Shown: in pieces, positions 36,636-45,867 of the stretch | Numbering within the stretch: the first letter of the stretch is position 1 | Layout: each line of letters begins with the position of its first letter | NCBI RefSeq assembly: GCF_029892485.1 | Contig: NZ_JARXVG010000013.1 | Location: 62,001-126,000, forward strand | Source: Variovorax boronicumulans | Lineage (GTDB): Bacteria > Pseudomonadota > Gammaproteobacteria > Burkholderiales > Burkholderiaceae_C | DNA length: 64,000 nt | Reading direction: 5' to 3' | Made by a program: the position numbers and the translations under genes | The notes under the pieces: generated by a model | The model's input: the letters and a program-made list of their open reading frames with translations, nothing else | Databases searched by the model: none | Told to the model about the DNA's origin: nothing

Positions 36636-37301
36636 ATGGCACCGACACCGACCGCCACCGCCACCGCCGCTGCCGCTGCCGCTGCTTCTCTACACACCCA
36701 TCGTGGCCTCTCGCGGCTGGTGCGCAACCCGGCGATGGGCGCCGAGGCGATGTTCCTGCGATCGAGCGAAGAAACATCAGATGGTTCGGTTACCTGCATC
36801 TGTACCGAGCCAGGCCGTGCGAGTGGACCACCGATGCACTATCACCTGGAGTTCGAAGAGACCTTCACGTGCCTGGAAGGCACGCTCTATCTGGACGTCG
36901 GCAAACGCCGCCGTGTCGAGCTGAGACCGGGCGAGTCCGTGCATGTGCCGCTGGGATTGCCGCACCGGTACTTCAACGACACCGATGAGCGCTGCGTTTT
37001 TTCGGTCGTTGCCACGCCGGGCCGCATGTACGAAGACTCGATCCGCGTCGCCTACGGGCTGGCAGCCGACGGCCGGACCACCACAGGCGGCATCCCTAAG
37101 CATCCGCTGGATCTCGCATTCGTGTTCGCGCTGTCCGGCAGCTACATGACGGGCGTCCCACTCTGGCTGCAGAAAGGCGCAGCCCGCTTGGGCAAGGCCG
37201 TGGCCCGGCAAATTGGCTACGATCCAAACTTCGACAGGTATCTCAAGCCCACGGCCGATACTTCGGCTCAAAAGTCGGGAAACGAACGGAGTCCAGGATG
37301 A
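36636..37301 (+). CDS. Cupin domain protein
   Basis: 221 aa. A low-complexity Thr/Ala N-terminus (ATATAAAAAAAS) precedes a cupin barrel. Motif 1 is MHYHLEFEETFTCLEG with two His and Glu as metal ligands; motif 2 is GESVHVPLGLPHRYFND. The C-terminal 90 residues (SGSYMTGVPLWLQKGAARLGK) are hydrophobic/amphipathic, as in cupins associated with small oxidoreductases. It is co-transcribed with the upstream FAD oxidoreductase. Confidence 0.87.
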   Translation: MAPTPTATATAAAAAAASLHTHRGLSRLVRNPAMGAEAMFLRSSEETSDGSVTCICTEPGRASGPPMHYHLEFEETFTCLEGTLYLDVGKRRRVELRPGESVHVPLGLPHRYFNDTDERCVFSVVATPGRMYEDSIRVAYGLAADGRTTTGGIPKHPLDLAFVFALSGSYMTGVPLWLQKGAARLGKAVARQIGYDPNFDRYLKPTADTSAQKSGNERSPG

Positions 37302-37559
37302 CGCGGGGACGCGGACCTTCGGTGGGAATCCCGCTTCAGCGCCAGGGGTAGGCGGCGAGAGGCCTGCCGACATCCTCACAATCCCCTGCCAGTTCTTGAG
37401 CGGACGACCCACCAATCCGAGATCCGACCCGAGCCTCGTAGTGGCAGGTGCTCGAACATGAATCGACTCGTGTTTACCAGCTCAGCGTCCGAGCGCACGC
37501 CGATCGACCACTTATGACCCGAGTAGCGAAGCAGTCGACGATGGGTGTTGGCCTGTTGC

Positions 37560-37879
37560 TCCTGGGCCTGCGAGTGCTTCTGTTCTCCAGCATGATCGGC
37601 GTAGCCTGCTCGCGCAGCAGTTGGCGCACGTAGTCGCTCAGGTCTCGGCGCCCGGATGAGCAGCGCGATGCCCGAACTCCTTCAGATCCGCCCCGACGCA
37701 GAAACCACGGCCGTTGCGGTCAACAGCCGAGCGCGCATGCTCGTGTCTTCGCGCACGCGGCGCAACCCGTCGAGCACACCGTTCCGGGCGGGCTGGGTTA
37801 TTGGGTTCAGCCGTACGCACTCGTTCAGGAGCAAGGTGGCGACGCCGTCCCGGACATCAAAAAGCACAGCGTCGTTCAT
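37560..37879 (-). pseudogene. Enoyl-CoA hydratase (crotonase) pseudogene
   Basis: Three frames must be joined to read a crotonase N-terminus. The first is MNDAVLFDVRDGVATLLLNE, continuing to about RARLLTAT. The second frame gives GRGFCVGADLKEFGH with the family's CoA/oxyanion motif. The third gives DLSDYVRQLLREQATPIMLE. The rest of the gene, including the second half of the fold, is missing. Two frameshifts plus truncation make it non-functional. It lies alone between the cupin gene and a LysR gene. Confidence 0.8.
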
Positions 37880-37940
37880 GGCGAGGATGATTTCTGGAAC
37901 CGAGGGAAAGGGGTACGGACGACATCGCTGGCTGCACTGC

Positions 37941-37970
37941 GCAGTCTCGCGCAGTCTCGCGCAGTCTCGC
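37941..37970. repeat. Three tandem copies of a 10-base unit
   Basis: GCAGTCTCGC repeated three times without interruption, in a gene-free stretch (37880-38111) between the crotonase pseudogene and the LysR gene. The unit is non-palindromic; no function is visible. Confidence 0.8.
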
Positions 37971-38111
37971 GATGCGTTCTCGCAGAGGCTGGTCAGAGAT
38001 CGCGCTGCATGGGATCCGGTTGCAAAGGAACTGGCGGTCTCCCTGATTGAACTTCGGCCTCGATGAGCGGAGTCGGACCTCTGCAGGCCTGAGTAAGGTC
38101 ACCTTCTATTG

Positions 38112-39038
38112 CTATATACCCTCCACATCACTCCGTCGCTGCAGCGCAAGTACTTTTGCAATGTCTTCGGATCTTTTGCGTACGAAATCGGCAAACAACT
38201 GGGCGGCGGGAGACGTAGGGATGCCCGCTAGAGTGATCAATCCAAGACGAAGCGGACGTATCGGGTCTTCGATCCGTAGTGCTTGCACCGAGGAGCTCAG
38301 CAGGGAGAAAAGCGGCACCGGCAAAAGTCCCAGAAGGTCTGCTTGGACGATGCTCGCCTGCACAAGCGAAATCGAATCGGAATGCAAAGCAATCTGAGGC
38401 GGCGGCAGTTGCTGTGCTGCGTACAGCTCCTCCACGGTCGACCGATGCGTGCTCGTGGCGGCTCCCACAACCCAGGAAGCACCACAGAGATCGACAAGTC
38501 TTCTGCAGCCAGCAAGGGGGTGTCCGGCGCGGGCTACCACGTGCATTGGGTAGGTCACCAGTTCTTCAAACTGAAATACTTTTGTGTCTCTATGCCCCGG
38601 CGGTATCGGCGCAATGATCATCTCTAAGCCGCCTTCACGCATATCCGGCGCCAAGTCATGAAACTGCCCTTCGGTGACATTGAAGTGGGCGATTCCTTGG
38701 ACCTCGTTTAGAAGCGGCGCAATCAATTCGCCCGCCGCGAGCGGGGAGGCCCCGAGCGAGACGGTCGGAGAACTGCTTTGCGATAGCCGCGCCATTTCGG
38801 CCTGCGCGCGGTCCACTTGATTGCAGATTGTCCTGGCATGCGCAAGGAGGGCGTGACCGGCACTGGTTAGCGTTGTTCCCCGTGCAGTGCGATGCACCAG
38901 GTGCGCACCGACGTCTCGCTCCAGTTCGGCGATCCGCGTACTCAGCGCCGGCTGTGTAACACCCAACTCGCGAGCCGCGCCTCGCATGCTCCCGGCTTCG
39001 ACCAGTGCAACAAGCGCCGACAGTTGCGAAAGCTTCAT
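38112..39038 (-). CDS. LysR family transcriptional regulator
   Basis: 308 aa. Winged helix at about 1-60 (LVALVEAGSMRGAARELGVTQPALSTRIAELE shows the expected pattern), then a LysR substrate-binding domain (TVSLGASPLAAGELIAPLL). It is divergent from a seven-gene catabolic operon, with an LTTR-type palindrome in the 112-base gap, so it is the probable activator. The effector is unknown. Confidence 0.92.
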   Translation of the reverse strand: MKLSQLSALVALVEAGSMRGAARELGVTQPALSTRIAELERDVGAHLVHRTARGTTLTSAGHALLAHARTICNQVDRAQAEMARLSQSSSPTVSLGASPLAAGELIAPLLNEVQGIAHFNVTEGQFHDLAPDMREGGLEMIIAPIPPGHRDTKVFQFEELVTYPMHVVARAGHPLAGCRRLVDLCGASWVVGAATSTHRSTVEELYAAQQLPPPQIALHSDSISLVQASIVQADLLGLLPVPLFSLLSSSVQALRIEDPIRPLRLGLITLAGIPTSPAAQLFADFVRKRSEDIAKVLALQRRSDVEGI

Positions 39039-39065
39039 TGAAACAGCCGGGAGTTGAAACCAAAG

Positions 39066-39083
39066 CTTATCGCTATAGAAAAG
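39066..39083. promoter_or_regulatory. Candidate LysR binding site
   Basis: CTTATC-GCTATA-GAAAAG, an 18-base imperfect palindrome (5 of 6 bases paired) in the gap between the divergent LysR gene and the catabolic operon. It has the size and AT-rich centre typical of LTTR recognition sites. Confidence 0.5.
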
Positions 39084-39150
39084 ATTTGTCTACCGCACAG
39101 CGCGAGCGCGCCGTAGCCTTACGCCCTCCCATTCAGTCAGAAAGCTGTTC

Positions 39151-40176
39151 ATGTCTAGCATTCTTGCAACCTCCATTGCGGTCAATCCGGTCGGTGCTTC
39201 CTGGTTCGAAGATCTGACCTCCGAGTTCCTGGACGAGTGCATCGGCAACGGCACCGGCCTCGTCGGCTGCACCGCGAACGACACCTGGGACGACACCTTG
39301 GAGACGATGGAGAATCTTCAGACCGTCAAGCGCATCGTCGAAGGCCACCCCAACGCATTCATCGTCAGGAACCGCTCAGACCTTGGCGAATGCGGCAACG
39401 GCCGAGTGGGTGTATTTCTCGGCTTGCAGAACCCGAAGTCTTTCAGCGACAGCCTCAATTTCCTCGAGGCGTTCATCGACATGGGCCTTCGCTGCTGTTC
39501 CCTGGCGTTCCGGGACAACAGTTACTACGGCTGCGGATTCTCGTCACCCAACGACTCTGGCCTCAGCCACATTGGCGCGATGGCGGTGCGGACCCTGAAT
39601 CGGCGCGGCGTCGTAATCGATCTGTCGCACTCTGGCGACCGCACCGCGGCAGATGCCATCGAGACGTCGGAGGACCCCGTCATCTTTTCCCATTCGATGT
39701 CACGCGAATTGATGACCCAGGGGCCGAAGGTGGAGTGGGCCGGCATCAAGAACAATGCCGTGCTGCGTGCCGCACCGAACGACCTCATCATTGCGGCCGC
39801 TTCCAAGGGTGGCGTGGTGTGCCCCGACGCGCGAATCGCGGGCAGCGTTGAAGTGCTGCTCAAACATATCGAGCACATGGTCAAGCTGGTCGGGATCGAC
39901 CACGTGGCAGTGTGCGCGCAGGACGACTGGCATCGGTCCAGCAAGGACGTCCGTCGCATCCAGCCCTACCTTCCAGGCTACGACTCGGTCACAGGCAAGG
40001 GAGCCCGGGTGACGGGAAGCGACTATCGAATCTATCGAATGGAAGATCAGTTGGGCCCCAAAATCCTGGCGGCCGACAAGCTGGGCGTTCAACTGCGCGA
40101 AATCTTCTCCGAAACGGACGCGCAGAAAATTCTTGGCGGAAATCTCGAGCGCGTTTTCGCTACCGTGCTGCAGTGA
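39151..40176 (+). CDS. M19 (renal dipeptidase-like) protein with degenerate metal site
   Basis: 341 aa. The M19 fold is recognisable: VFLGLQNPKSFSDSLNFLEAF, RRGVVIDLSHSGDRTAADAI, PVIFSHSMSRELM and LVGIDHVAVCAQDDW. Two metal-binding His (in DLSHSG and FSHS) remain. The usual N-terminal HxD is absent, and the bridging Glu is replaced by Gln in GLQN. It may use one metal or have changed chemistry. First gene of the LysR-linked operon; the next gene starts 2 bases later. No signal peptide. Confidence 0.83.
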   Translation: MSSILATSIAVNPVGASWFEDLTSEFLDECIGNGTGLVGCTANDTWDDTLETMENLQTVKRIVEGHPNAFIVRNRSDLGECGNGRVGVFLGLQNPKSFSDSLNFLEAFIDMGLRCCSLAFRDNSYYGCGFSSPNDSGLSHIGAMAVRTLNRRGVVIDLSHSGDRTAADAIETSEDPVIFSHSMSRELMTQGPKVEWAGIKNNAVLRAAPNDLIIAAASKGGVVCPDARIAGSVEVLLKHIEHMVKLVGIDHVAVCAQDDWHRSSKDVRRIQPYLPGYDSVTGKGARVTGSDYRIYRMEDQLGPKILAADKLGVQLREIFSETDAQKILGGNLERVFATVLQ

Positions 40177-40178
40177 GG

Positions 40179-40940
40179 ATGAACGTGACGAAGCGCTTCA
40201 TTCTGCCGGATTGCACGATTGAGTACGAGCGCCGCGGTGATGGGGTACCCATGGTTGTGCTGCATCCGTCGAGCGGCGTGCGGGTGACCCGGGCAATACA
40301 GGCACTGTCCGGACAGTTCAGTGTCTACCAGCCCATCTTTCCGGGGTTCGATGGCACTGTGGCTCCTGCAGGGCCAGTCAGCGTCAAGGCGCTGGCGACC
40401 TGGGTGGCCGCGTTCCTGTCGACGATCTTGGACATCCCGGCGATCCTTGTCGGGCACTCCTTCGGAGGATGGGTTGCCGCGTGGGTCGCGTTGACCCGAC
40501 CGGAACTGGTGGGAACGTTGATCCTTCAAAGCCCTTTGGGCTTCGGAGATCTCGCCCCCGCGCCGGCAACAGCCTCGCCCGCGGAGGTGCTTGCCCGGAC
40601 CTATTCCCACCCTGAGAAGCGTGTAGACGACGCTCGGCCGGAAGAGATGCTGACGCAAAACAGAACGCTGGCCCGCAGCTACGGACAGGGCCTGACCAAG
40701 GATGAGGAACTGATCGAGCAGTGGCCCGCCCTGCAGGTTCCAACGCTCGTGCTCTATGGGGAAAACGACGGTCTGGTCCAGCGATCCGGGCTCGAAGCCG
40801 CGGTGTCGCGCAGCTCGACCTCGGTGCTGAAGATCGTGCAGGACGCGGCGCACCACATTGAGTCCGACCAACCCAAGCAGTACGTCGACCTCATCGCCCA
40901 GTTCGTAGCCCGAAAAACCAGGAACACCTTTGTCGCTTGA
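40179..40940 (+). CDS. Alpha/beta-fold hydrolase
   Basis: 253 aa from ATG at 40179; a GTG at 40185 with GAGG six bases ahead is an equally good start. Motifs: VVLHPSSGVRVTRAI as oxyanion loop, nucleophile Ser in LVGHSFGGW near residue 90, acid in LYGENDGL, His in DAAHHIES. Likely an ester or C-C bond hydrolase in the catabolic operon. It overlaps the following gene by 11 bases. Confidence 0.87.
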   Translation: MNVTKRFILPDCTIEYERRGDGVPMVVLHPSSGVRVTRAIQALSGQFSVYQPIFPGFDGTVAPAGPVSVKALATWVAAFLSTILDIPAILVGHSFGGWVAAWVALTRPELVGTLILQSPLGFGDLAPAPATASPAEVLARTYSHPEKRVDDARPEEMLTQNRTLARSYGQGLTKDEELIEQWPALQVPTLVLYGENDGLVQRSGLEAAVSRSSTSVLKIVQDAAHHIESDQPKQYVDLIAQFVARKTRNTFVA

Positions 40941-41661
40941 TCTGGCCATTGTGAGATCTCAGCTTGCCCCTGAGGGCGTCCTGCGGGTCGGGTTGAACAT
41001 GAGCAATTCCCTCCTCAACAAGGGATGTGACTCCGATGGGGTCTGGCAAGGCGTTGCGCCTGACCTGTCGCGCCAACTGGCCGAAGCATTGAACGTGGGC
41101 ATCGCATTCGTGCCCTACGCGACGCCGTCGCTGGTGGCCAGGGGCATCGACGGGGACGAGTGGACCGTAGCCATGATCGCTGCCGACCCTGCCCGGCGCG
41201 GCGCTATCGATTTCACCCGACCCTACGCCCAGATCGAGGCCGGCTACTTGGTGCCTCCTGGCTCACCGGTCCTGCATCCTGAGCAGGTCGATGCCCCGGG
41301 ACGGAGCGTCATCGCATACGCAGGCAGCGCATACGGGCTGTGGCTGGAGCGGCATCTGGTGCATGCCCGCCTCATTCCGGCGACCTCGTTTGAAGATGCC
41401 TTCAAGCGCTTCAATGCGGGAGAAGCCGAGGTCCTCGCCAGCCTGCTGCCCAAACTGCAGGAAGACTGCCGGTCATGGACGGGATGCCGGATCCTGGACG
41501 GTGGCTTCATGACTGTGCAACAGGCCATCGGCTGTCGAAGTGACTGCAACGAAGCGCTGAGCTACCTGGACGATTTCGTCAGGTCGGCACTTCAGCAGTT
41601 TCGAGTCGAAGAACTGATCCGAAAACACGGCGCACTGGGCCTCCGACAGGTCAGCCACTGA
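40930..41661 (+). CDS. Family 3 solute-binding-like protein without signal peptide
   Basis: 243 aa from a TTG overlapping the hydrolase gene; a GTG at 40951 is an alternative. It matches the SBP_bac_3 fold (GVLRVGLNMSNSLLN, GVAPDLSRQLAEALNV, AADPARRGAIDFTRPYAQIEA). Neither start yields a signal peptide, and overlap with the upstream gene leaves no room for one. It is therefore probably cytoplasmic and perhaps an effector-binding or moonlighting protein. No ABC permease or ATPase gene accompanies it. Confidence 0.78.
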   Translation: MSLDLAIVRSQLAPEGVLRVGLNMSNSLLNKGCDSDGVWQGVAPDLSRQLAEALNVGIAFVPYATPSLVARGIDGDEWTVAMIAADPARRGAIDFTRPYAQIEAGYLVPPGSPVLHPEQVDAPGRSVIAYAGSAYGLWLERHLVHARLIPATSFEDAFKRFNAGEAEVLASLLPKLQEDCRSWTGCRILDGGFMTVQQAIGCRSDCNEALSYLDDFVRSALQQFRVEELIRKHGALGLRQVSH

Positions 41662-41682
41662 ATCGCCAAAGCCCATAACTCA

Positions 41683-42669
41683 ATGAGACATCCCATGAAA
41701 AACAAGACCTACCACTTATTCGCCACCGGCCTGATCGTCATCGCGAGCGTCGCAGCCGCCACCTGCGCCGCGGCGCAGGTATTTCCTTCCCAGCCCATCA
41801 AGGTCGTCGTGACATTTCCTCCGGGCGTGACCCCGGACACCACGGCGCGCCTGCTGGCCACGAAGCTCGGCGAGGTGATGGGGCAGCCCGTGGTCGTCGA
41901 CAACCGCCCCGGCGCGGGCGGCACGATCGGGGCAGGCGTCGTCGCGAAATCGGTGGCGGACGGCTACACCGTCCTGTATGCGCCGAACTCGGTGTTCACG
42001 ATGGCGCCGCACATGTACCGCAAGCTCCCCTACACATCGGCCGAGCTGGAGCCCGTCTCGATCGTCGGGGAGCTCGGCTACGTTCTGCTCGCGAACAAGG
42101 ACCTGCGAGTCTCCAATCTGAAGGAAGCCGTGGATTACATCCGGGCCAGGCCCGGCAAGGTCAATTTCGCCTCCTATGGGGTCGGCACCGGCACCCATCT
42201 GACGATGGAACTGCTGCAAAAGGAACTGGGCCTGAAGATGGAGCACATCGCGTACAAGAGCAGCCCAATTCCCGATCTGATCAGCGGTCAGGTCCAGTTC
42301 CTTTTCGAGCCCTACGGGGGACAGGGGCTGGAGTCCGCCAAGGCCGGTCAGCTCAAAGCGCTTGGCGTGAGCCTCAGAAAGCGCTCGCCCGAGCTGCCTA
42401 CGGTGCCCTCTATCTCGGAAGTCGCGCCGAGCTACGAGTCGCCGGGCTGGCTTGGCTTCTGGTTGCCGGCAAAAACGCCGGCTGCCGTCCAGAAGAAGTA
42501 CCAGGAGGCGCTCACGCAAGTCATGGCAATGCCCGAGGTAAAGGCGAAGTTCCGAGGGTTGAGCATCGATGCGACGAACAGCGGGCCCCGTGTGATGGCG
42601 AACACGATCCAGACGCAAAGCGCGCTTTGGGGCACCCTGCTGAAGGACCTTTCCATCTCGCTGGAGTGA
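41683..42669 (+). CDS. TctC/Bug family periplasmic solute-binding protein
   Basis: 328 aa with a signal peptide (YHLFATGLIVIASVAAATCA, cleavage near AAAQ). Bug motifs are FPSQPIKVVVTFPPGVTPDTTAR, VVVDNRPGAGGTIGAGV, KLPYTSAELEPVSIVG and VNFASYGVGTGTH. It should capture the organic-acid substrate of this operon. There are no tctA/tctB genes in the window, as is common for Bug proteins in betaproteobacteria. Confidence 0.9.
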   Translation: MRHPMKNKTYHLFATGLIVIASVAAATCAAAQVFPSQPIKVVVTFPPGVTPDTTARLLATKLGEVMGQPVVVDNRPGAGGTIGAGVVAKSVADGYTVLYAPNSVFTMAPHMYRKLPYTSAELEPVSIVGELGYVLLANKDLRVSNLKEAVDYIRARPGKVNFASYGVGTGTHLTMELLQKELGLKMEHIAYKSSPIPDLISGQVQFLFEPYGGQGLESAKAGQLKALGVSLRKRSPELPTVPSISEVAPSYESPGWLGFWLPAKTPAAVQKKYQEALTQVMAMPEVKAKFRGLSIDATNSGPRVMANTIQTQSALWGTLLKDLSISLE

Positions 42670-42708
42670 GGGTGGATCGAAGACCGCAAGACCGGGTCGC
42701 GCTGACCA

Positions 42709-44334
42709 ATGGCTGATCAGGAATATGACTACGTGATTGTGGGCGCGGGGTCGGCGGGTTGCACGGTAGCAGCTCGGCTGGCAGAGCATACCGACGACTC
42801 GGTGCTGGTCATGGAAGCGGGAGGCTCGGATCGATCCCCCATGCTTTCGATCCCGCTTGCCTGGGGGCTGGTTTTCCGTCATCGACTGTTCGATTGGGGT
42901 TACGACACCGAGCCCGAGCGCGAACTCAACGGCCGACGAATCGAGTGCGCAAGAGGGCGGGTAGTTGGCGGTTCCTCCTCGGTCAATGGCATGGTGTACG
43001 CGAGAGGCATTCCGGCCGACTACGACGCATGGGCCGAACAGTTCGGGCTCACCGGGTGGGCCTTTCAGGACGTGCTGCCCTATTTCATCAAATCCGAACA
43101 CTGGCCGGTCGCCAACGCGCCATGGCGGGGAAACGCCGGGCCGCTGAGCCTGACGCAGCTTCACGACCCCGACCCGTTGGTCCAATCCTTTGTCGAGGCG
43201 TGCGCCCAAGCCGGCTTCGGACAAACGGATGACTACAACGGCCCGCAGTCCGAAGGTTTCGGTCCGATCCAGGCCACGATCCACAAGGGCCGACGCTCGA
43301 GCGCAGCCCGTGCGTACCTGAGGAACGCGCCGCGCGCCGGTGGTGTCGCGCTCAGGACGGGCGTCGTCGTAACCCGGATCGTGCTGGAGGCCGGGCGGGC
43401 GACAGGCATTGAATTTCTGGACAAGAACCGGCTGCGGAGGGTGCACGCACGCAAGGAGGTGATTCTGAGCGCAGGCGTCTTCAACTCACCCAAGCTCCTC
43501 ATGCTCTCCGGCATCGGCCCCGCTGACGAGTTGCGGCGTCATCGCATCGACGTGAACGTCGACCTGCCGGGTGTCGGCGACAACTTGCAGGACCATCTCG
43601 CCTGCGAGGTCAGGTGGCGACGCCGTGACCAGGGGGTGCTGCATCGGGCGATGCGGATCGATCGTGCAGCGATGTCGATGGCGCGCGCGTTCTTCTGCGG
43701 GAAAGGAGTCGCCAGTTCGATGCCGCTCGGCGCGATCGGTTTGCTGCGCACGGTGCCCGGCCTACCCCATCCGGACGCGCAGCTGCTGCTGGGCACGGCG
43801 CCGTTGAGCGCGGCGCCGTACCTGAATCCGTTTGTGAGACCGTACCTGGATGCGTTCACGATCAAGGGAATGGTGGTCCAGCCCGAAAGCCGGGGACGCG
43901 TGGGGCTACGCAGCGCCGATCCCCTGGCTTCACCGCAGATCGAGCAGCGGCTGATGAGCGCGCCGCGCGACATCGAAGTCGCCCGATCGGTGATCAGGGT
44001 CATCCGGGAGATTGCCAACCAGCCGGGCATGCAGCGGCACATTGCCGAAGAAGTCGCTCCCGGTCCGTCGGTCGATACCGACTCGGCCGTGCTCGCTTAC
44101 CTCCGGTCGACGGCCTCCACGCTTCACCATCCCGTCGGCACGTGTCGCATGGGCCGAAGCGAAGAAAGAAATGCCGTGCTGGACTCGGACATGCGCGTGT
44201 TCGGTGTCCAGCAACTGCGCGTGATCGATGCGTCGAGCATGCCGAGGATCGTGCGTGGTCCGGTGAATGCGCCCGTGATCATGATGGCCGAGAAGATCGC
44301 CCACGAAATGCTCATCCGTAGCAGGCAGCGTTAG
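42709..44334 (+). CDS. GMC family FAD-dependent alcohol oxidoreductase
   Basis: 541 aa, typical GMC length. FAD-binding YDYVIVGAGSAGCTVAARL at the N-terminus, GMC signature 1 in GRVVGGSSSVNGMVYARG near 85, signature 2 in LSAGVFNSPKLLMLSGIGP near 255, and C-terminal HHPVGTCRMG with the catalytic His, then VIDASSMPRIVRGPVNAPV. Such enzymes oxidise primary alcohols to aldehydes. The next gene encodes an aldehyde dehydrogenase, so the two probably act in sequence. Confidence 0.92.
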   Translation: MADQEYDYVIVGAGSAGCTVAARLAEHTDDSVLVMEAGGSDRSPMLSIPLAWGLVFRHRLFDWGYDTEPERELNGRRIECARGRVVGGSSSVNGMVYARGIPADYDAWAEQFGLTGWAFQDVLPYFIKSEHWPVANAPWRGNAGPLSLTQLHDPDPLVQSFVEACAQAGFGQTDDYNGPQSEGFGPIQATIHKGRRSSAARAYLRNAPRAGGVALRTGVVVTRIVLEAGRATGIEFLDKNRLRRVHARKEVILSAGVFNSPKLLMLSGIGPADELRRHRIDVNVDLPGVGDNLQDHLACEVRWRRRDQGVLHRAMRIDRAAMSMARAFFCGKGVASSMPLGAIGLLRTVPGLPHPDAQLLLGTAPLSAAPYLNPFVRPYLDAFTIKGMVVQPESRGRVGLRSADPLASPQIEQRLMSAPRDIEVARSVIRVIREIANQPGMQRHIAEEVAPGPSVDTDSAVLAYLRSTASTLHHPVGTCRMGRSEERNAVLDSDMRVFGVQQLRVIDASSMPRIVRGPVNAPVIMMAEKIAHEMLIRSRQR

Positions 44335-44382
44335 CCCAAGTGCATTCCAAAGAATTGTTTTCGATTGAGTAAAAGGATCCAG

Positions 44383-45816
44383 ATGAAAGACTGTCTTCGT
44401 TTCTACATCGACGGGTCATGGGTGGACCCGATCAGCGGGCGCACGATGCCCCGCGTCAACCCTGCGTCGGAGGAGGTGGTGGGACGCGTCGCGATCGGCT
44501 CGGCGGGCGATGTCGACCGGGCTGTCAAGGCTGCAGCTGCGGCGTTTGAGCACTTTCAATACAGCTCCAGGCAAGAGCGGATGGCTCTGTTTGAACGCAT
44601 CATCCGTGCGGCGGACGCACGGCGGGCGGATCTCGGCGCAGCCATCACCAACGACATTGGCGTTCCTGCCTGGTTCGCCAATGGCTATCAGACGGACATG
44701 GCGCTGGACCATTTCGCCGAGGCTCGAAGGCTGTTGGAAACATACCCGTTTGAATACCGCCTCGGTGACAACACAATTCGGCGCGAAGCATTCGGCGTGT
44801 GCGGCCTGATCACGGCCTGGAACTGGCCTGCGCAACTTGTCACCTCCAAGGTCGCCGGGGCGCTCGCCGCCGGCTGCACTGTCGTCCTGAAGCCCAGTGA
44901 ATACTCGCCTTGCACGGCCGTTGTCCTCGCAGAGATCATGCATGCCGCAGAGGTGCCCAAAGGCGTCTTCAACCTGGTGCTGGGTGACGGGCCGGGAGTT
45001 GGCGCGGCGATCTCCAACCACGAAGGCATCGAGCTTATTTCTTTCACCGGCTCCAAAGCCGCCGGGGTTGCAATCACGAAAGCCGCGGCCGAAACCGTCA
45101 AGGCCGTTCACCTTGAACTCGGCGGGAAGTCGGCGAACATCATCCTGCCCGACGCCGACCTCCAGGTCGCAGTGGCCGATGGTGTCCGGCGCGCGTTTAT
45201 CAACTCGGGCCAGAGCTGCATTGCGCCGACCCGGATGCTGATCCACGAGGACCAGATGGCGCGGGCCCTCTCCATAGCCCGGGACACTGCCGAAGGCATG
45301 GTCGTGGGCCCCCCCCTGGATGCCCAGACCAAACTCGGGCCGGTCGCCAATGCTGCTCAATTCGATCGCGTTCAGGATCTGATCCGGGCTGGCATCGATG
45401 GCGGTGCCACCCTCGTCTGCGGCGGCCTCGGACGTCCGGAGGGACTGACGCACGGCTTCTTCGTAAAGCCGACCGTCTTTGCAGATGTCAGGCCCGACAT
45501 GCGCATCGCCCAGGAAGAGATCTTCGGGCCGGTTCTTTCGATCCTGAGCTATCGGGACGAGGAGCACGCGATTCAGATTGCCAACGGCACCACTTACGGC
45601 CTGGCGGGCTATGTCTTCTCATCCGATTTGCGCCGAGCAGCGCGCGTCGGCAGCAAGCTCAAGGCGGGTCGCATCTTCCTCAACGGCGCACCCACCAATG
45701 CGATGGCGCCGTTCGGCGGCTACAAGCAATCCGGCAATGGTCGCGAGTGGGGTGTCTTCGGTCTGGAGACCTTTCTGGAGGTGAAAGCCGTCCTGGGTGA
45801 CTTGGTGGACGTCTGA
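44383..45816 (+). CDS. NAD(P)-dependent aldehyde dehydrogenase
   Basis: 477 aa from the ATG at 44383, chosen for the AAAAGGA ribosome site; a TTG at 44365 is unlikely. Motifs: FGVCGLITAWNWPAQL, HLELGGKSANIIL with the general-base Glu, and INSGQSCIAPTR with the catalytic Cys near 280, then EEIFGPVLSIL. It should oxidise the aldehyde made by the GMC enzyme to the acid. Exact substrate unknown. Confidence 0.92.
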   Translation: MKDCLRFYIDGSWVDPISGRTMPRVNPASEEVVGRVAIGSAGDVDRAVKAAAAAFEHFQYSSRQERMALFERIIRAADARRADLGAAITNDIGVPAWFANGYQTDMALDHFAEARRLLETYPFEYRLGDNTIRREAFGVCGLITAWNWPAQLVTSKVAGALAAGCTVVLKPSEYSPCTAVVLAEIMHAAEVPKGVFNLVLGDGPGVGAAISNHEGIELISFTGSKAAGVAITKAAAETVKAVHLELGGKSANIILPDADLQVAVADGVRRAFINSGQSCIAPTRMLIHEDQMARALSIARDTAEGMVVGPPLDAQTKLGPVANAAQFDRVQDLIRAGIDGGATLVCGGLGRPEGLTHGFFVKPTVFADVRPDMRIAQEEIFGPVLSILSYRDEEHAIQIANGTTYGLAGYVFSSDLRRAARVGSKLKAGRIFLNGAPTNAMAPFGGYKQSGNGREWGVFGLETFLEVKAVLGDLVDV

Positions 45817-45867
45817 TTGCGTGCTCATTCGGCGCAGCCACCCCGCTTTCAACTCAACGGATTCCTC

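Noticed and set aside
37941..37970. Possible CRISPR array
   Set aside because: Units are 10 bases, directly adjacent with no spacers, and there are no cas genes.
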